Of a stretch of 64,000 nt of DNA, positions 43,034 to 54,910 are shown one piece after another. This DNA is from Trachythela sp. YZ-2020. Taxonomy: Eukaryota; Cnidaria; Anthozoa; Malacalcyonacea; Clavulariidae. Within the stretch, counting starts at the first letter, position 1, and every line of letters starts with the position of its first letter. The stretch is taken from NCBI GenBank assembly GCA_016169945.1, contig JADLSH010000158.1, positions 159,001 to 223,000 of the forward strand. Reading direction: 5' to 3'. The position numbers and the translations under genes are program-made. The notes under the pieces are model-generated. The model was not told the origin of the DNA and ran no database searches. It was given only the letters and a program-made list of their open reading frames with translations.

Positions 43034-43945
43034 CAAATTTTTAAGATAGAAAATCTTAATTGCCCGTAATTACCTAACAAACGCTAAATGTTTATATACA
43101 ATGTTTGTATATGCTTGTAAATCTCGCTTAAAAATCACTGCTTTTCCCACTCTGCTACATCTAAAACGCTTGAAACTTTGTAAGGTTTAAATCCCTGTAA
43201 GAACTATGTTCATACAATCGCTTGGTAAACATATATTTGTATTGCTCTATAAGACCTTAGCTATGCCGATTAAACCTTAAGATCTTCTCGTTTTAGAAAG
43301 CTATATCTCTGCTTGTTATTATTTCGCATAAGGTAATAATATTTTACTAGGTTAAGCGTCGCTATATTAGTTGTCTAAGCCGTTTCGTGTAAGGTGATAT
43401 TAGATACGAGAATATATTTACTCGTTGTCGAAACGGACTGTGTTTGGAACACAACGCTTAGCAAAATATATAGAAACGTCTAGCTATTGTGATAAAAAGC
43501 GTCAGGATTAACTCTTTTTGTGATGAAAATGTTGAGCTCAGCTTAATGACTGTTTTTCCCAAACTTTCCTTGCATATCATCATGACGTCCATACATAATT
43601 AATGATGTGATAAGTAACGCGACTTGGTAACGTGACGCTATTGTGACGTCATAGATTTTGTATACTAATTACCTCCGCCGCCAGATGGTAACGTAACCTA
43701 AGGTGACGTATGGTAACGCGACTTGGTAACGTGACGCTATTGTGACGTCAATACATAATTAATTATGTTTATGTTAATGATGTTGCACACTCCCGCACAC
43801 TCTCGCACACCCCCGCACACTCTCGCACACCCCCGGACACTCCCGCACCCCCCCGCACTCCCCCGCACACTCCCGCACACCCCCGCACACTCTCGCACAC
43901 TCTTACACACCCCCGCACACCCCCAAAAATAAGGGTCAAACCACC
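43034..43945 (-). repeat. Repeat family H, uninterrupted copy
   Basis: The reverse complement of 20487-20824 joined directly to 25431-25767, so it shows H without the LINE. It carries about 140 bp not found in the other copy, made largely of two copies of GTAACGCGACTTGGTAACGTG...GACGTCA (43615-43652 and 43712-43749). Its end is a degenerate GTGTGCGGGG/GAGTGTGCGA array (43788-43925). Confidence 0.86.
43788..43925. repeat. Degenerate 10-bp minisatellite at H end
   Basis: Plus strand reads CGCACACTCC/CGCACACCCC/CGCACACTCT units. It is the complement of the (AGAGTGTGCG)n array at 20512-20612, but more diverged. Confidence 0.92.
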
Positions 43946-44025
43946 TACACTACTACTCACAATGGACCAGCATATGTAGAATGGTGGCATGGAAATTATG
44001 TCTTACAAAATACTACGAACAAATA

Positions 44026-44730
44026 AAACCGTTAAAGTGCCTATTGTGGGTAGGAAAAAATACACTTATTGACAAAAAGTATAAAATCGTTTCATTTTAT
44101 TACAGTCGAAGCGAGAACAAGAACTGGCACCAGTGAACAGGATTCCCCGGCTCCCTGAAGAAGCAGTGGCGGCGTAAGTGGCAAATTAAAGGCAGATGAA
44201 ATCAAAACGATGATAAAAATTATTTTTAGTGATGCGGAAGTTGTCATTCGTGATTTATACCGAAATCGGCCAAAATTGATGAACGTCAGGGAATACTGAT
44301 ATTGATGTTGTTAACGCAAAGGTGTCTATCCACACCATAAAACGATCGACACAGGTGAATAGACATGGTAGATAGCGATTCGATGTCTAAATTGAGTCGA
44401 TTCACCATCAATGGTGGCCCAACACACTCCAACTAAAAGATCAGCGACAGCCAGGCAAGCAATAAAATATTTATTTGGTTGATGAAGACTTTTTCTCTCC
44501 CAGAATTGTGAAGATGGCGATGAAAATTAATATAATTTTCACTGATAAATAGAGTTGGTCAATAAATGCTTCTAATTTCACCTGTTTGTCAAATTGCCCC
44601 ATCTCTGTTTGATCGGTATGATTATATATAGGCTATAGCACTGGTATTGTTTGACAACATCACTGCCAAACTTGATCCTTGGTAATGAATAAATATACCA
44701 CACTAGTCAGACAAATTTAAGGAGGGTGCT
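44026..44730 (-). pseudogene. Second GPCR copy, heavily decayed
   Basis: Nucleotide similarity to the GPCR at 49738-50736 runs through several blocks in the same order. Examples are the AAATACACTTATTGAC-like stretch (TM5 region), GATTTATA...CTGATGAACGT (TM3-TM4 region), GCAATAAAATATTTATTTGG (TM2 region) and the first-exon start near 44578, plus upstream non-coding DNA to 44730. The TM6-TM7 part is missing. Internal deletions, such as the loss of the segment between the arms of TM1, and many frame breaks make it non-functional. Confidence 0.8.
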
Positions 44731-44737
44731 CTACGCG

Positions 44738-45185
44738 CTTCTATAATAATCCAATAAGCCAATTTTTCACCAATTAACTTCATGACACAGACTTTTAAAT
44801 TATTTAGATTTCTTATGTTAGATGTTGATATATTTCAAAGAGCTTAGCTGAAATTTTATAGAGAATATACCAAACAGAACTTAGGGTATTAAAAAGCAGG
44901 GTATATTGAACGTCAGTGGATTAAGTTTTGACTTTTGAGCGCTGTTTAATGCAGCAGTTACCTAAAGTAAATAATATCCGAGCATAAACCGATTCCTTTG
45001 GCAAGAAATAATTTTTTACGTGTATATTTGACTAACTCATATTTGCACATGCATAGCCAGTGAGAAATGGCTGCAATTTATGGCGGGGCCGCTAAGAGCT
45101 GTATAGGAGGAAAATGCACTCAAACCCAACATCATAGAATCCATTACTTGCCAATCGATATACAGCTTAATTATCTTAGTAAACT
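44738..45185. repeat. Segmental duplication, copy 1
   Basis: Closely similar to 58022-58440 (starts TAATAATCCAA.AAGCCAATTTTTC, ends near the AATTATCTTAGTAAACTCC segment). Neither copy has a supported gene; an ATGGCTGCAATTTATGG start-like sequence is kept in both (45067, 58342), but the frames diverge. It adjoins the GPCR pseudogene in both places. Confidence 0.85.
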
Positions 45186-46050
45186 CCTTCACCTGTATGG
45201 TGCACTGATCTGGATAACGCATCTATTGTTGAAAAGTGAAGCCCGAAGTAAATTGCCGGCACCCTACTCAAAGGTCCCAGTTTACTATAGATTTGTATTA
45301 CAGAATCATCGTTTTCGCGGGGTTTTTTCCTCTTACATGTTTCTGATCGGACCAATTTTCTTATCACATGGATAGAAGGACACGAGAAGTATTTTGAGCG
45401 AAATATTCCGGTTGTTTTGGCTTCATAATTAAGTTGGAAAACGGGATTTGAAAGTTCGGAGGAGTGAACATCCACTGCTTAGCTTTGATAAACAAGGTTG
45501 TTCTGAAACAGATAACAGGACATTCTCATTCAAAATCCACTCAAGACATGGAGTAACTGCTACACAAATAAAGTAGTCTAGACTGCGAACAAAAGCGAAA
45601 TAGAGGCAAGGTGCATGGCAAACAAACAGGTTTATAAGTTCAGTCCATATAAATATAAACTAAGTTAACGTAACCACGTACTGATGAATTGTATTGTTAA
45701 TAATTTCTTCTTAATTTGTTGCCACAGAGGTCTTGTGTGGCTTCAGGCCTCTTTGCCCAAACAATATAGACTGACCTTGCAACAACACTTGTCAATCAAT
45801 GTATAACCAAGTTGTGAATGTGATCGACTGACATCACGAATAGATCTTCAGCCAGAACACTGAGAGGTCTGAACAGGAGGTTCCCCATCACTGTTGCTTA
45901 TTCACAATCAAAGCTTTCTGCTTGCCCAACATTTTTCAATGAAACACATTAATTGAATAAACTCAGCTTCAGCTCTAGTCCAAAGATTTCCAAACTTTCC
46001 AAGAAATCACGATACGTCCCATATTATACTGGCTGGTAGATTTTAGGCTC
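45186..46050. other. Intergenic, no supported gene
   Basis: Long frames on either strand (45067-45375 plus, 45176-45475 minus) overlap one another and resemble nothing known. Nothing else was recognised. Confidence 0.45.
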
Positions 46051-46051
46051 A

Positions 46052-49000
46052 GTTGGTAGGTAGGTAGGTAGGTAGGTAATACTTTATTTAAAATCAAAAT
46101 AGAGAACACGCTAGCCCCATCAACTCTAGGATGGTTTACATAGGGGGCGTGTTTAAGTATTAAAAATAATAAAAGGAAAGGTACACTAAATACTAACACA
46201 CAAACACACATATAATATATGATAACTAGGAAGCATGTCATTATCCAACTATTGACTTAAACGAATGAAGCGACTCGGCCAATTTTGCTTCATTTGGGAG
46301 TTGATTCCTGAGCATAGCGCCGCTATATATCAAGCTTTTTTTAAGAAATTCTCGTTTTGGCTTCGGAAGTGTAAGATCTGTTGCAGTACTTCGGAGATGA
46401 TAATTAGTTTGATCTATTTCTCTTCTCACGAAGGACCCCCGAAGACCCGGCGCATTGTGGTCATTAAGTATTTTATACATTAATACTGACTTGACACCAG
46501 ACCGTCTATTTTCAAGTGTGTCCCAAGAAAGCGTGTTAAGAAGATCAGCTGAATGAGTATCATAATTAGCAACCGTTAAGACTCTTGCTGCACGAAACTG
46601 AAATCTTTGCAACTTGTCTCTTAGCAACTTACCACAGGTGTCCCACAGGGGGGAACAATAATCAAAGTAGGGCTGCACAAGACTTTATAAATAGATTCTA
46701 AGGTATGCATTGGAACAAAGGGCTTTATACGTTTCATAGCGCCAATAGCTGCACTCGCCTTCTTGCATATAATTTCAATGTGACTGTTCCAATTAAGATT
46801 TTCATCTAATTTCACTCCCAAACACATTTGTGTACCAGTTCGTAATATGGGTTTTGCATTAGCCACAACGGTTTCCTCACAGATTATGTTATTAAGATTA
46901 TACGGGGAGCCAATAAACATCATTTTACATTTAGACGGATGCATCTGCAGCCTATTTTCTTTAAGCCAGTTACAGATATGAGCAAGATCCGAATTTAACC
47001 TTATAACAAGTTCATTGGCATCGTAGGAAGATGAAAAAATTTGAGTATCATCTGCGTACATGCCTGAAGTAGTTGATTTCAAGCAATCGGGAAAATCATT
47101 AATATGAATAGCAGTGGTCCCAGTATAGAACCCTGAGGCACTCCACAGGTAATAGTTTTATTGCTAGATAATTCCCCATTAACATTGCATTGCTGTTCTC
47201 TATTTGTTAAATATGACTCAAACCATTTTAGTTGCATGCCAAAAATTCCAAATTGTTCATTCATTTTATTTAGTAAAATGCGATGGTTTATAGAGTCAAA
47301 TGCCTTTTTGATATCTAGGAGCACAACACCGTTTAACTTGCCATTGTCCATATTTTCTAGCCACTCATCACACATTTGGATGAGGGCAGTTACAGTTGAA
47401 TTCTTCGGACGAAATCCAGATTGAAATTTTGACAATAGAGAATTTTCAGACAAGTAACCATATACCCGACCGAAAACTTCCTTCTCAAAGGCTTTACTCA
47501 TCACCGGTAATATAGAAATAGGCCGATAGTTCTCACATTGTCTTCTATCCCCAGATTTAAAAATTGGCGTTATACGAGCTCGCTTCCATTCATTTATATA
47601 TATATGCCTGTTGTAAGCGACAGATTGAAGATGAATGTCAACGAGGGTGTAATTATGTCTGCAGATAATTTTAGAATTTTAGCAGGAATTTTATCCAAAC
47701 CTGTTGCTTTGCATGCCTTTTAGCCTCTTAGGGTTGAGGCAACACTATCAACGAATATTGGAGAGAATTTCAAAAATGTATCTGAGGATTGATTAATATT
47801 ATAATTTATGGGCTGATTGTCAACATTACTGCAGGACTCATCTACATGTTCCGCTGCTAGCTTCGGTCCAATACTTATAAAATAGTCATTAAATGCATCT
47901 GCAATAGATTTAGGATCCGAGACTGACGTACCATCAACCAACAGCTCACTCACGTTGTTGGATTTATCATTCTTCCCCAATAAATAATTAATTATTTTCC
48001 AGGTCTTTTTAGGATCATTCATTACAGAGCAATCAGTGATTTTGTCATGAAAGTATTTTGATTTTGCATTTCGCATTTCAACATTCACTTTATTCCGCAA
48101 AAATTGAAAGCTTTCCCAATGTGACCGTGAAACATATTTTATCGCATGTTTTTATGACATTCTCTGCTTCTCATCATGTATTTAATTTCCGAAGTAATCC
48201 ATGGGACAGAGTTCCCCTTTACCCGCTTATGTCAAATCGGTACATGTATATTTAATATCTCATTAAAGAAAGATTTCCATACCCTCCAGCATTCATTGGG
48301 ATCATTATATTGTTTAATTACATGCCAACGCATTGTGGCTAAATCTCCAATAAAATATTCAGCATTGAAATGTTTATAGTCTCTAACTTCTTTCACAGTA
48401 GGTTTAGATTTTGGAAAGGTGAATTTCCTCACCGCATAAATCAAGCTATGGTCAGACATCCCCAGATCTATAACACCGGATGTCGATATGTTTTCTTTAG
48501 CATTGGTTAAGACTAAATCAATCAATGTCGCCGAGGTACTGGTCTCCCTTGTAGGTTTGTTAATTAATTGGTCAAATTGATAAAGAGAACACAGAAAATT
48601 AAGTTGCTGTGTATGGGCATCTGGTGAGGCTTTCATAACGTCACAGTTAATATCACCAATTACAATCAGTTCTTTATTTTCAGACTCACATTTTTGAAAA
48701 AATACATCACAATCATTATATAAACTCATATTGGAATTCGGGGGCCTATACCATGTACAGACCAGAAGAGACTTGCTAAAGGGGCGAGTGATTTCAACAC
48801 ACAACATCTCAAGACGATCCGGCACCAAGTCATTCCTATCCAAATGGGATAGGTCGTCTCTGATATAGAACACCACACCACCTCCAGCCCTATTACGGTC
48901 CTTTCTTATCAGAATAAAACCAGGAATACTTATTTCCCCATCCATTACTGAAACATATATTTTAGATTCATTAATAGCAAAAATATCAAAGGGAAATTTA

Positions 49001-49085
49001 AATGACAAATGCCTAATTTCATCAATGTGTTTCAATAAACTATTAACATTTAAACTAGCAATTTTTAGGCCTTTTAGGCCTTAGT
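46052..49085 (-). mobile_element. CR1-like LINE on the minus strand
   Basis: On the minus strand ORF2 starts near 49080 (G-L-K-I-A-S-L-N) and ends at 46241. It is followed by a tail with AATAAAG and (TACC)n at 46052-46078. ORF1 was not found upstream, so the copy is 5'-truncated just before ORF2 or has lost ORF1. A short inverted motif, TTGGGGTTCT facing AGAACCCCAA, lies at 49087-49140. Confidence 0.87.
46241..49080 (-). pseudogene. LINE ORF2: endonuclease and reverse transcriptase, several frameshifts
   Basis: Minus-strand frames follow one another. 49080-48232 is the endonuclease: I-N-E-S-K, R-K-D-R-N-R-A-G-G-G, T-W-Y-R-P-P-N, I-G-D-I-N-C-D and G-M-S-D-H-S. 48100-47720 is the linker (D-P-K-K-T-W-K). 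The RT fingers are frameshifted at 47720-47504. 47504-47079 has Q-S-G-F-R-P-K, L-L-D-I-K-K-A-F-D-S-I-N-H (motif A) and G-V-P-Q-G-S-I-L-G-P (motif B). 47082-46621 has M-Y-A-D-D-T (motif C). 46678-46241 is the C-terminus, with N-Q-L-P-N-E. At least five frame breaks, so inactive. Confidence 0.87.
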
Positions 49086-49735
49086 TGTTGGGGTTCTGTG
49101 CACTCAGTCCCTCATAATATGTGTGCCAAGAACCCCAATGGCTGGAATCATATCTGAGTCCAGTGTCTGAGCCTAGTAACTTTCCTGTATTTGTTCATTC
49201 TGAATTTAAGAAATTGTAAACATGTCAAAATTGTTTCGCAAGACATAAATTCTCAATTTCATGAAAAATGAGGTGACATTTAGCGTGACTTATTAATGAA
49301 TCAGCCAGATTTTGGCTGCTACACTGGGAGGTCGATTTCCCATAAGCGGTCGCCATTAGACTAAAAACGTGTACGGGATAAGGCGTTTGCCTCAACGTTT
49401 TTTGGTTGTTTAAAAGCCTTGTAAAATTTTATTAATTCGTTAAAGTCAGGGCTTTTGTCTGAGTGAAAGCATTGGCTGATAATAGACGCACAACGCTAGA
49501 ATTAAATGAAAGCGCATTTAAACCTGCTCGACGCGCCTTTAAATCTGCTCATTTTAGCGCGAGGGAGATAATAATAGGATCAGGGTTTTTAAAGCGGTAA
49601 CGCTGATTGGCTAAAAACTGTCATTTAACTATAATTCAAGTAACTACGGAATCCATGCACCTTTTTGATTAAGCAGTAAAAATGTTTGTCGAAAGTATAA
49701 GTAAAATGTGTCTTCGCATGTGAATTGATAAGTTT
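49086..49735. other. Intergenic between LINE and GPCR
   Basis: Holds a GCGCATTTAAA...GCGCCTTTAAA pair near 49510-49540 and AGCGGTAACGCTG near 49594. No gene was recognised. Confidence 0.45.
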
Positions 49736-49737
49736 CT

Positions 49738-50736
49738 TTATCTGGTTCTCGGTGGACGTAACTCTATTGGTGGTTGTTGTCTTCTTGAGTCTGACCGACA
49801 CATTATTTGCTGGAACAGGTGTCTGAAAGCTTCTCTGTACGTTTGGTCCAGCCATGCATAAATTATTGGATTCCATAGATTGTTTAACCACGGAAGCATG
49901 TTTATTGCCGTGTTAATTATGGACACCCGATACCTGTAGCTTAATATAATGACGTGTTATCGTAATTAATAAAATTTGGATAGTAAAGTCTCAGCATCAA
50001 AAAAATGACCCAAGGACCCCAGCAAAATATAAACACCCCCACGACGATCAACAGCATACGGATAATTTTCAGATCTTGAACAAAGGCCGCTCGTTGGTTC
50101 TGATCATTGGACGTTTGGCCCAGTTCTCCATTCCGAAACATTTTTTGTCGTTTATGAGCAACAAGAAAAATGAGAACGTACATAACCAGTATGACTACGA
50201 TGGGTAGAAAAAATACACTTATTGCCATAAATGTGTAGAATCCTTTCACTTTTTTAGGATCGAAGACGCAAGACAAGGTGGTAATTGTGGCGGCGTGTGG
50301 CAGCGCCAGCTGAAACTAACCAAATTATGAAAATTACTTTCAATGATGTGGAAGTTGTCATTCGTGATTTATATTGAAGTGGCTTGCTGATTTTAAGATA
50401 TCGATCAAAACTGATGAACGTTAGTGTATAAATAGATACCGCTAGCGAAATGGTATTTATACACATCATAAAACGACACAGATGGATAAACGAGGTAGGT
50501 GGCGATTTACGAAAGACATGGCGTTGATACACTATCAATGGTGCTGTATTAATACCAGCCAAAAGATCAGCGACAGCGAGACAAGCAATAAAATATTTAT
50601 TTGGTTGATGAAGACTTCTTTCTCTCCAAGTCGCAACCAAAACCAATGTGTTTCCCAGAATTGTGACGATGGCGATAAAAATGTAAATAATTTTCTCTGA
50701 TAAAAATAGTCGCTCCCGAAATGCCTCCAATTTCAT
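49738..50736 (-). pseudogene. Class A (rhodopsin-like) GPCR, two frameshifts
   Basis: Three minus-strand frames give a complete seven-helix layout of about 330 residues. TM1 has I-L-G-N and TM2 L-A-V-A-D-L-L. A Cys precedes TM3, which ends in F-D-R-Y (the DRY box). TM4 has a Trp, TM5 a Pro (F-L-P-I-V), TM6 F-C-W-G-P (the CWxP box) and TM7 N-P-I-I-Y-A-W (NPxxY). Frameshifts lie near 50270 (after TM4) and 49935 (start of TM7). Such receptors sit in the plasma membrane and couple to G proteins; ligand unknown, with an aminergic-like look. It may be a young pseudogene, or the shifts may be sequencing errors. Two related decayed loci are at 44026 and 57851. Confidence 0.85.
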
Positions 50737-51345
50737 CTAGTCACTGTACGTCCATTCACTCATCTCTGTTTGATTTGAATGATTATATATTGTATTGGTA
50801 ATGTTTGCCAACATCAGTGCAAAACTTGACCCTAGGTAAAAAATAGGAATACCACACTGAGTTAGAAAAATTTAAACAGGATGTTCTAAATAATATTTAA
50901 AGCACGGCTAGGTCGACGAAGAGCGTTCTATCATTACATCCGCCACGAGGTAGGAGGTTATGTATTCACCTGGGATTGTATGTATATACTTGGGAGCTAA
51001 TGGCTATAGCCCCTCCCCAGAAGTAGAAGTGCTAAGCTCCCCCCAAAGAATTGGATAATTTAATACGAAGGAGTAAGATTTTTCGCTGCTTGAAATGCAA
51101 AACCAGCTGGTTTCTGCAGGTTAAATCTTTCCCAGAACGCAGGAAATGTCATTTCAGAGATAACATATTTGAAAATTTTGCGGCGAAGCATATGCCCTCG
51201 GACCTATGACTACAAAATATTGACTTCTATGCGCATTTTAGTAGAAATTGTGAGGGGTCTATTGCTTTTCCTGCATTCTGATTGGTCCAAATTGAGCCTC
51301 TAAAACGTGATAGTCACTGTCCAGTGACTATCACTTTTTTTAAAA
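50737..51345. other. GPCR upstream region and intergenic DNA
   Basis: To about 50880 the sequence matches the region upstream of the GPCR pseudogene near 44580-44730, so the duplication included 5' flanking DNA. At 51303-51330 there is a near-palindrome, GTGATAGTCACTG...CAGTGACTATCAC. TTTTAGTAGAAATT near 51237 is inverted at 52589-52602. Confidence 0.6.
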
Positions 51346-51416
51346 ATGGCTTCTTTGCAAGCTGCCGAATTTAAAACAAAAATTCGTTTTTTTGAGCCTG
51401 ATTCAAAGTTTTTAAT

Positions 51417-52152
51417 AGAGACCTTTAGATTCAGGTTTACCGCAAACCTGTAACCGCCGTTTGACGTTAGCGGTTTGCCGTTTGCGGTTCGAACATTTTT
51501 CCACTTAGATTTGAAGTTCTTAGATGAACATTTTTCGACTTAGATTTGAAGTCGACTCAGATGATGTTCTTCGAAGGATCTAAACGAGAGGTGAAATGCG
51601 CTTTATAAGTCTTAAAGTCTACCGAAGAATCAAGTGTTGATCGCCGCCATGTTGGATTTCGCTCCTCCAAGCGGATCATGTTCGAGTCAAAATAAAATGC
51701 GAAGAATCAACTATTTCGACTTCAAATTCGAATGATAAGTACTGTTTATGCGCATAGTGTGGATACGTGAAACATGATATAAAAACAAAACAAATAAACC
51801 CTGAGGGAAATTACAAACGTGTAGACCCACCTCTAGCCTGCGTGGCAGGCGTTCTATTGTGGGGGAGGGAGTTTTGTTTGGAGCGCGCGCTTTTTTTTTG
51901 AGAGCGCGCGCTAGGTGAGAACCTTCGCTTTTTCTCCTCCCCCCCTAACTTCTCACCTAGCGCGCGCTCTCAAAAAAAAAGCGCGCGCTCTAAACAAAAC
52001 TCCCTCCCCCACAATGGAACGCCTGCCACGCAGGCTAACCCACCTCTTGACGTTCAAAACTCGCGTTGAAAACCTCAAACGTGGCGTCGGGATAGGGTCA
52101 CGTGACCCGTAGACGTTAGCGGTTCGGCGTAAACCTCGATCTAAAGGTCTCT
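51417..52152. mobile_element. AGAGACC transposon with AAT duplication
   Basis: Ends AGAGACCTTTAGAT and ATCTAAAGGTCTCT are inverted, followed inward by GGTTTAC(C)GC motifs. AAT flanks both sides (51414-51416, 52153-52155). The interior has tandem ACATTTTTC(C/G)ACTTAGATTTGAAGT near 51495-51550 and another foldback at 51834-52037. No transposase. A non-autonomous DNA element. Confidence 0.85.
51834..52037. mobile_element. Mutator-like foldback with 9-bp duplication
   Basis: A 204 bp palindrome with arms of about 85 bp, starting TAGCCTGCGTGGCAGGCG and containing GCGCGCGCT and a T9 run. ACCCACCTC flanks both sides (51825-51833, 52038-52046). A 9-bp duplication fits Mutator-like transposons. It is nested in the AGAGACC element. 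Confidence 0.9.
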
Positions 52153-52604
52153 AATGAAAAAAACTGCCGCTAAATTCAAGGAGGACATATTTTTGACATT
52201 TTTAAAGGTAAGCGATAACAAATACACTATTTTTCTTCCATGAAAGGCAGCGTTTTCTCGCTGTTGAAATGAACATGTATAAAACTTTTTCCGTACGGCT
52301 CAACCACAAGTGTTTATTTTGAAAATTATTCGTTTTATCCTCATTTATATCGTTATATTCAGCAAAAACATAGCTGTGATATATTTTTAAAACCATTCTA
52401 CTTTGTATTTGAGCCCTTCCAAAGTATTTTTCTCACGAAATTGTTTGTTTTTGTTTCGCTTCGATATGTTTTTGACACTCGTCTTTTGCCGGCATGTTTT
52501 TAATAACCGGCCGCTGAGAAAAGCGCTGAATTTTGTCCTATAGCCTTTCCAACTGACCTCATAACTTTCTGTGTTTGTTTTTCTCTTTGAAATTTCTACT
52601 AAAA

Positions 52605-52705
52605 CAATTAGTCGCCTCAGGCTCGGTGATTACAAGCCTATAGTCACTTCGCCTTCGGCTCACTGACTATAGGCTTGTAATCACCGAGCCTGAGGCGACT
52701 AATTG
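52605..52705. repeat. ~100-bp nearly perfect palindrome
   Basis: CAATTAGTCGCCTCAGGCTC reads inward and its complement reads outward at the other end, with arms of about 45 bp around TTCGCCTTCGGCTC. Arms are almost identical. It would form a cruciform or RNA hairpin and may be the right end of the element that starts near 51235. Confidence 0.9.
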
Positions 52706-52707
52706 TT

Positions 52708-52895
52708 AAATAGACACTTTCATAATTCAGACGAGTTTAAATATTCTTTTATGTGCATCTTAATAAGCCTCATTGATCTCGTTCAGGTTAATAAATTCTA
52801 TTCAATTTCAGTCACAGAAACGAGGCTGATAAGGCTTTATTAAGATGCACATAAATAATATTTAAACTCATCTGAATTATGAAAGTGGTCTATTT
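52708..52895. mobile_element. Foldback MITE (AAATAGAC ends)
   Basis: Arms AAATAGACACTTTCATAATT and CAGACGAGTTTAAATATT face their near complement, ending GTCTATTT, with a ~60 bp centre. No clear duplication and no gene. Confidence 0.8.
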
Positions 52896-54789
52896 TCTAT
52901 TGACTGCAAAACACGGCTGAGTTATAGCTGCCAAAAAAAGTAATTACCGGTTAGATGCATTGAATGACGCTCACTTCCTTTTGTTCAACATGCAAATTCC
53001 TCACATCGTACATGGACATGCTTGATGTAGCCAAACACTTTAGAGTTCTACTGCAGTACTAGACTGTCTGATGCAAGCTTTGGGATAAAACCTCCAAGTA
53101 TTTGGAAGAAACCTTTCAACCAAGAACGAATTCAAACTAGGATCTCTTATCATCAAACGCCAATATGAGTGACATTTAAGAGCATATATAGGCCTTCAAT
53201 TTGCAATGTAATAAGTATGTGAGTAGATATATTTCTTAATTTCTTCAATTTCAATTTCTTAATTTCTTTTGAGCTAGGCTTACATCTGTAACATAGAGTG
53301 GTACCCTTTTGGCATTCTGTAGTAAAATCTGTAAAGTTTATAGTATTTTACTGCTCTTAATACTATGACGTTTAACAGTTATTTTAAGATCTCTGTATCT
53401 GCAATACACATTGTCTTTCATCATCACCCATGGTTAACGTGCTATGTAAACTAGGCTCTTTTCAAACTCCCACCTGTTTTATAGGAAATATGCGACAGAT
53501 CAAAACGCAAAACAAAAATTAAAGAATTTAGGAAAAGCGTAAAGTTTGCCTTGTTAAAAGCGTCTATATATAAAGAGCCGTGTGACGTTGGCCATTTTGC
53601 TAATCAGACAGATGTGTGATGCGGAAGTAGCCAGGGGCAAGTCGGTAATATAGACTGATACCATTGCCAAAGTGATTTCTTGCGTTTATTTTATCAACTT
53701 ATATTTCCATATAACAATTAAGTTGAAAAATGGCGGAAAACTTCAGCAGGGAGACGCGAAGAACTTTCGGGGGAAATTTGCCTTGAACTCGCAACATCAT
53801 AGGCCGATCCCCACATTGCCCACAACTATCGCGATATTCAGCCTAATCATCATAATAAATTTCTTATACTGAATGGTATATTACTTGATAAACGATTTAT
53901 TCAGGTTCTACTGCGTAATAAGTCATCTTAGTTCAACAAATAAACAATTTTTCAATAAAAAACATAATAATTTTTAATTATTTATTACGATTTTCACAAA
54001 TCCTCTTTTAAGCCTCCATTCAATAAACAATTCCTCCTTCACCACAAAGAAACGCATGTGTAATGATTCTATAGTAGTTATCGTAGAAGCTCGCGTTAGT
54101 TTACTGTGTACCTATAATTTCTTTCAACAAGACCCCTCTATATTACGACCTCCTCTCCGATAAAACAGACCCCGCCCGGCCCGGCCCCATCAAGACCCTC
54201 TAACGTGGCAGAGGATTTGAGATAATTGCTCGTGCCAGACCTTTGGCCATAACAACAAATCATAAAATGTCAGGCCTTTTTCCCTTCGTTTTTCCGATGT
54301 CACCAATTCGACTTTCCGCAGGACACCCGTTCTGCATGTTGTGTCTCGATTCAAGATGGCCGCCGTTTTAGAAGTGGGAGATATATGTATTAGAATATGT
54401 TTCGTTATGTTTAAGCAATGTTAAAGTGGTTTTTCTCGTTAATTTTATACAAGATATCATACTTATACCATTTAAATTGTTTCCTAGACGTACATACTCT
54501 TTGTGTGATCGAACTCAAACACAGTTCAGTAGGTCACATTTATGAACTCACTGACTTAACTGTGTAGTGAACGGCAGTCTCGGTCGATATGGTTTACTTT
54601 TTGCTATTTCAATTTGAATCTATTTTGTTTACCACTCTTAAACAAACGGAATTTAGCAGGTTTTAATTAACAGTTTTTTAACAAACCACTTTACAAAAGC
54701 CGACGGGAGCATACAGTTTAACATCTTTAAGAAGACATGAAGGTATAACCAATTACAGTTATTCGAGCATCGGCAGCAATTTCTCCTTC
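52896..54789. other. Intergenic, one possible promoter
   Basis: No supported gene. AAGATGGCCGCCG at 54353 matches the YY1-type element/start context common at metazoan promoters, but the frame that follows stops after 22 codons. A TATATAAAGAGCC stretch lies near 53566. Confidence 0.35.
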
Positions 54790-54910
54790 AACTATGTTAA
54801 GACCTGCGTGTTTGTCCCGCCGAGAGATTTGATCCCTTATTCCTTCAACCTCGATCCCAGGGCCTTTCGAGGGGGGGGGGAAAGGCCCTGGCGTCGGCCG
54901 GTCACGTGAC
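54790..54910 (+). repeat. Inverted repeat IR1, left copy (CTCGATCCCAGGGCC)
   Basis: Contains ATTTGATCCCTTATTCCTTC, then CCTCGATCCCAGGGCC with an inner hairpin around a G10 run, then GGCCGGTCACGTGAC. Its reverse complement is at 57670-57840. The first part resembles the B-box end of a tRNA-derived SINE (see 58478). Confidence 0.75.

Larger units (their letters stand above)
51346..52207 (+). pseudogene. Exon-like frame split by a nested transposon
   Basis: ATG at 51346 (after AAAAA) opens M-A-S-L-Q-A-A-E-F-K-T-K to 51416, where a transposon is inserted. After its end at 52152 the frame continues (K-K-T-A-A-K-F-K-E-D, then T-F-L-K) to 52207, followed by GTAAGC, a good splice donor. Removing the insertion and one AAT copy gives an uninterrupted frame of about 41 codons. 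It looks like the first coding exon of an unidentified gene, host or element-borne. The palindromic ends at 51303 and 52605 suggest a larger mobile element. Confidence 0.45.

Noticed and set aside
43769..43990. Frame rich in V, C and G on the minus strand
   Set aside because: Translation of the 10-bp minisatellite.
54353..54425. First coding exon at AAGATGGCCGCC
   Set aside because: The frame stops after 22 codons and no good donor is present; at most a promoter element.
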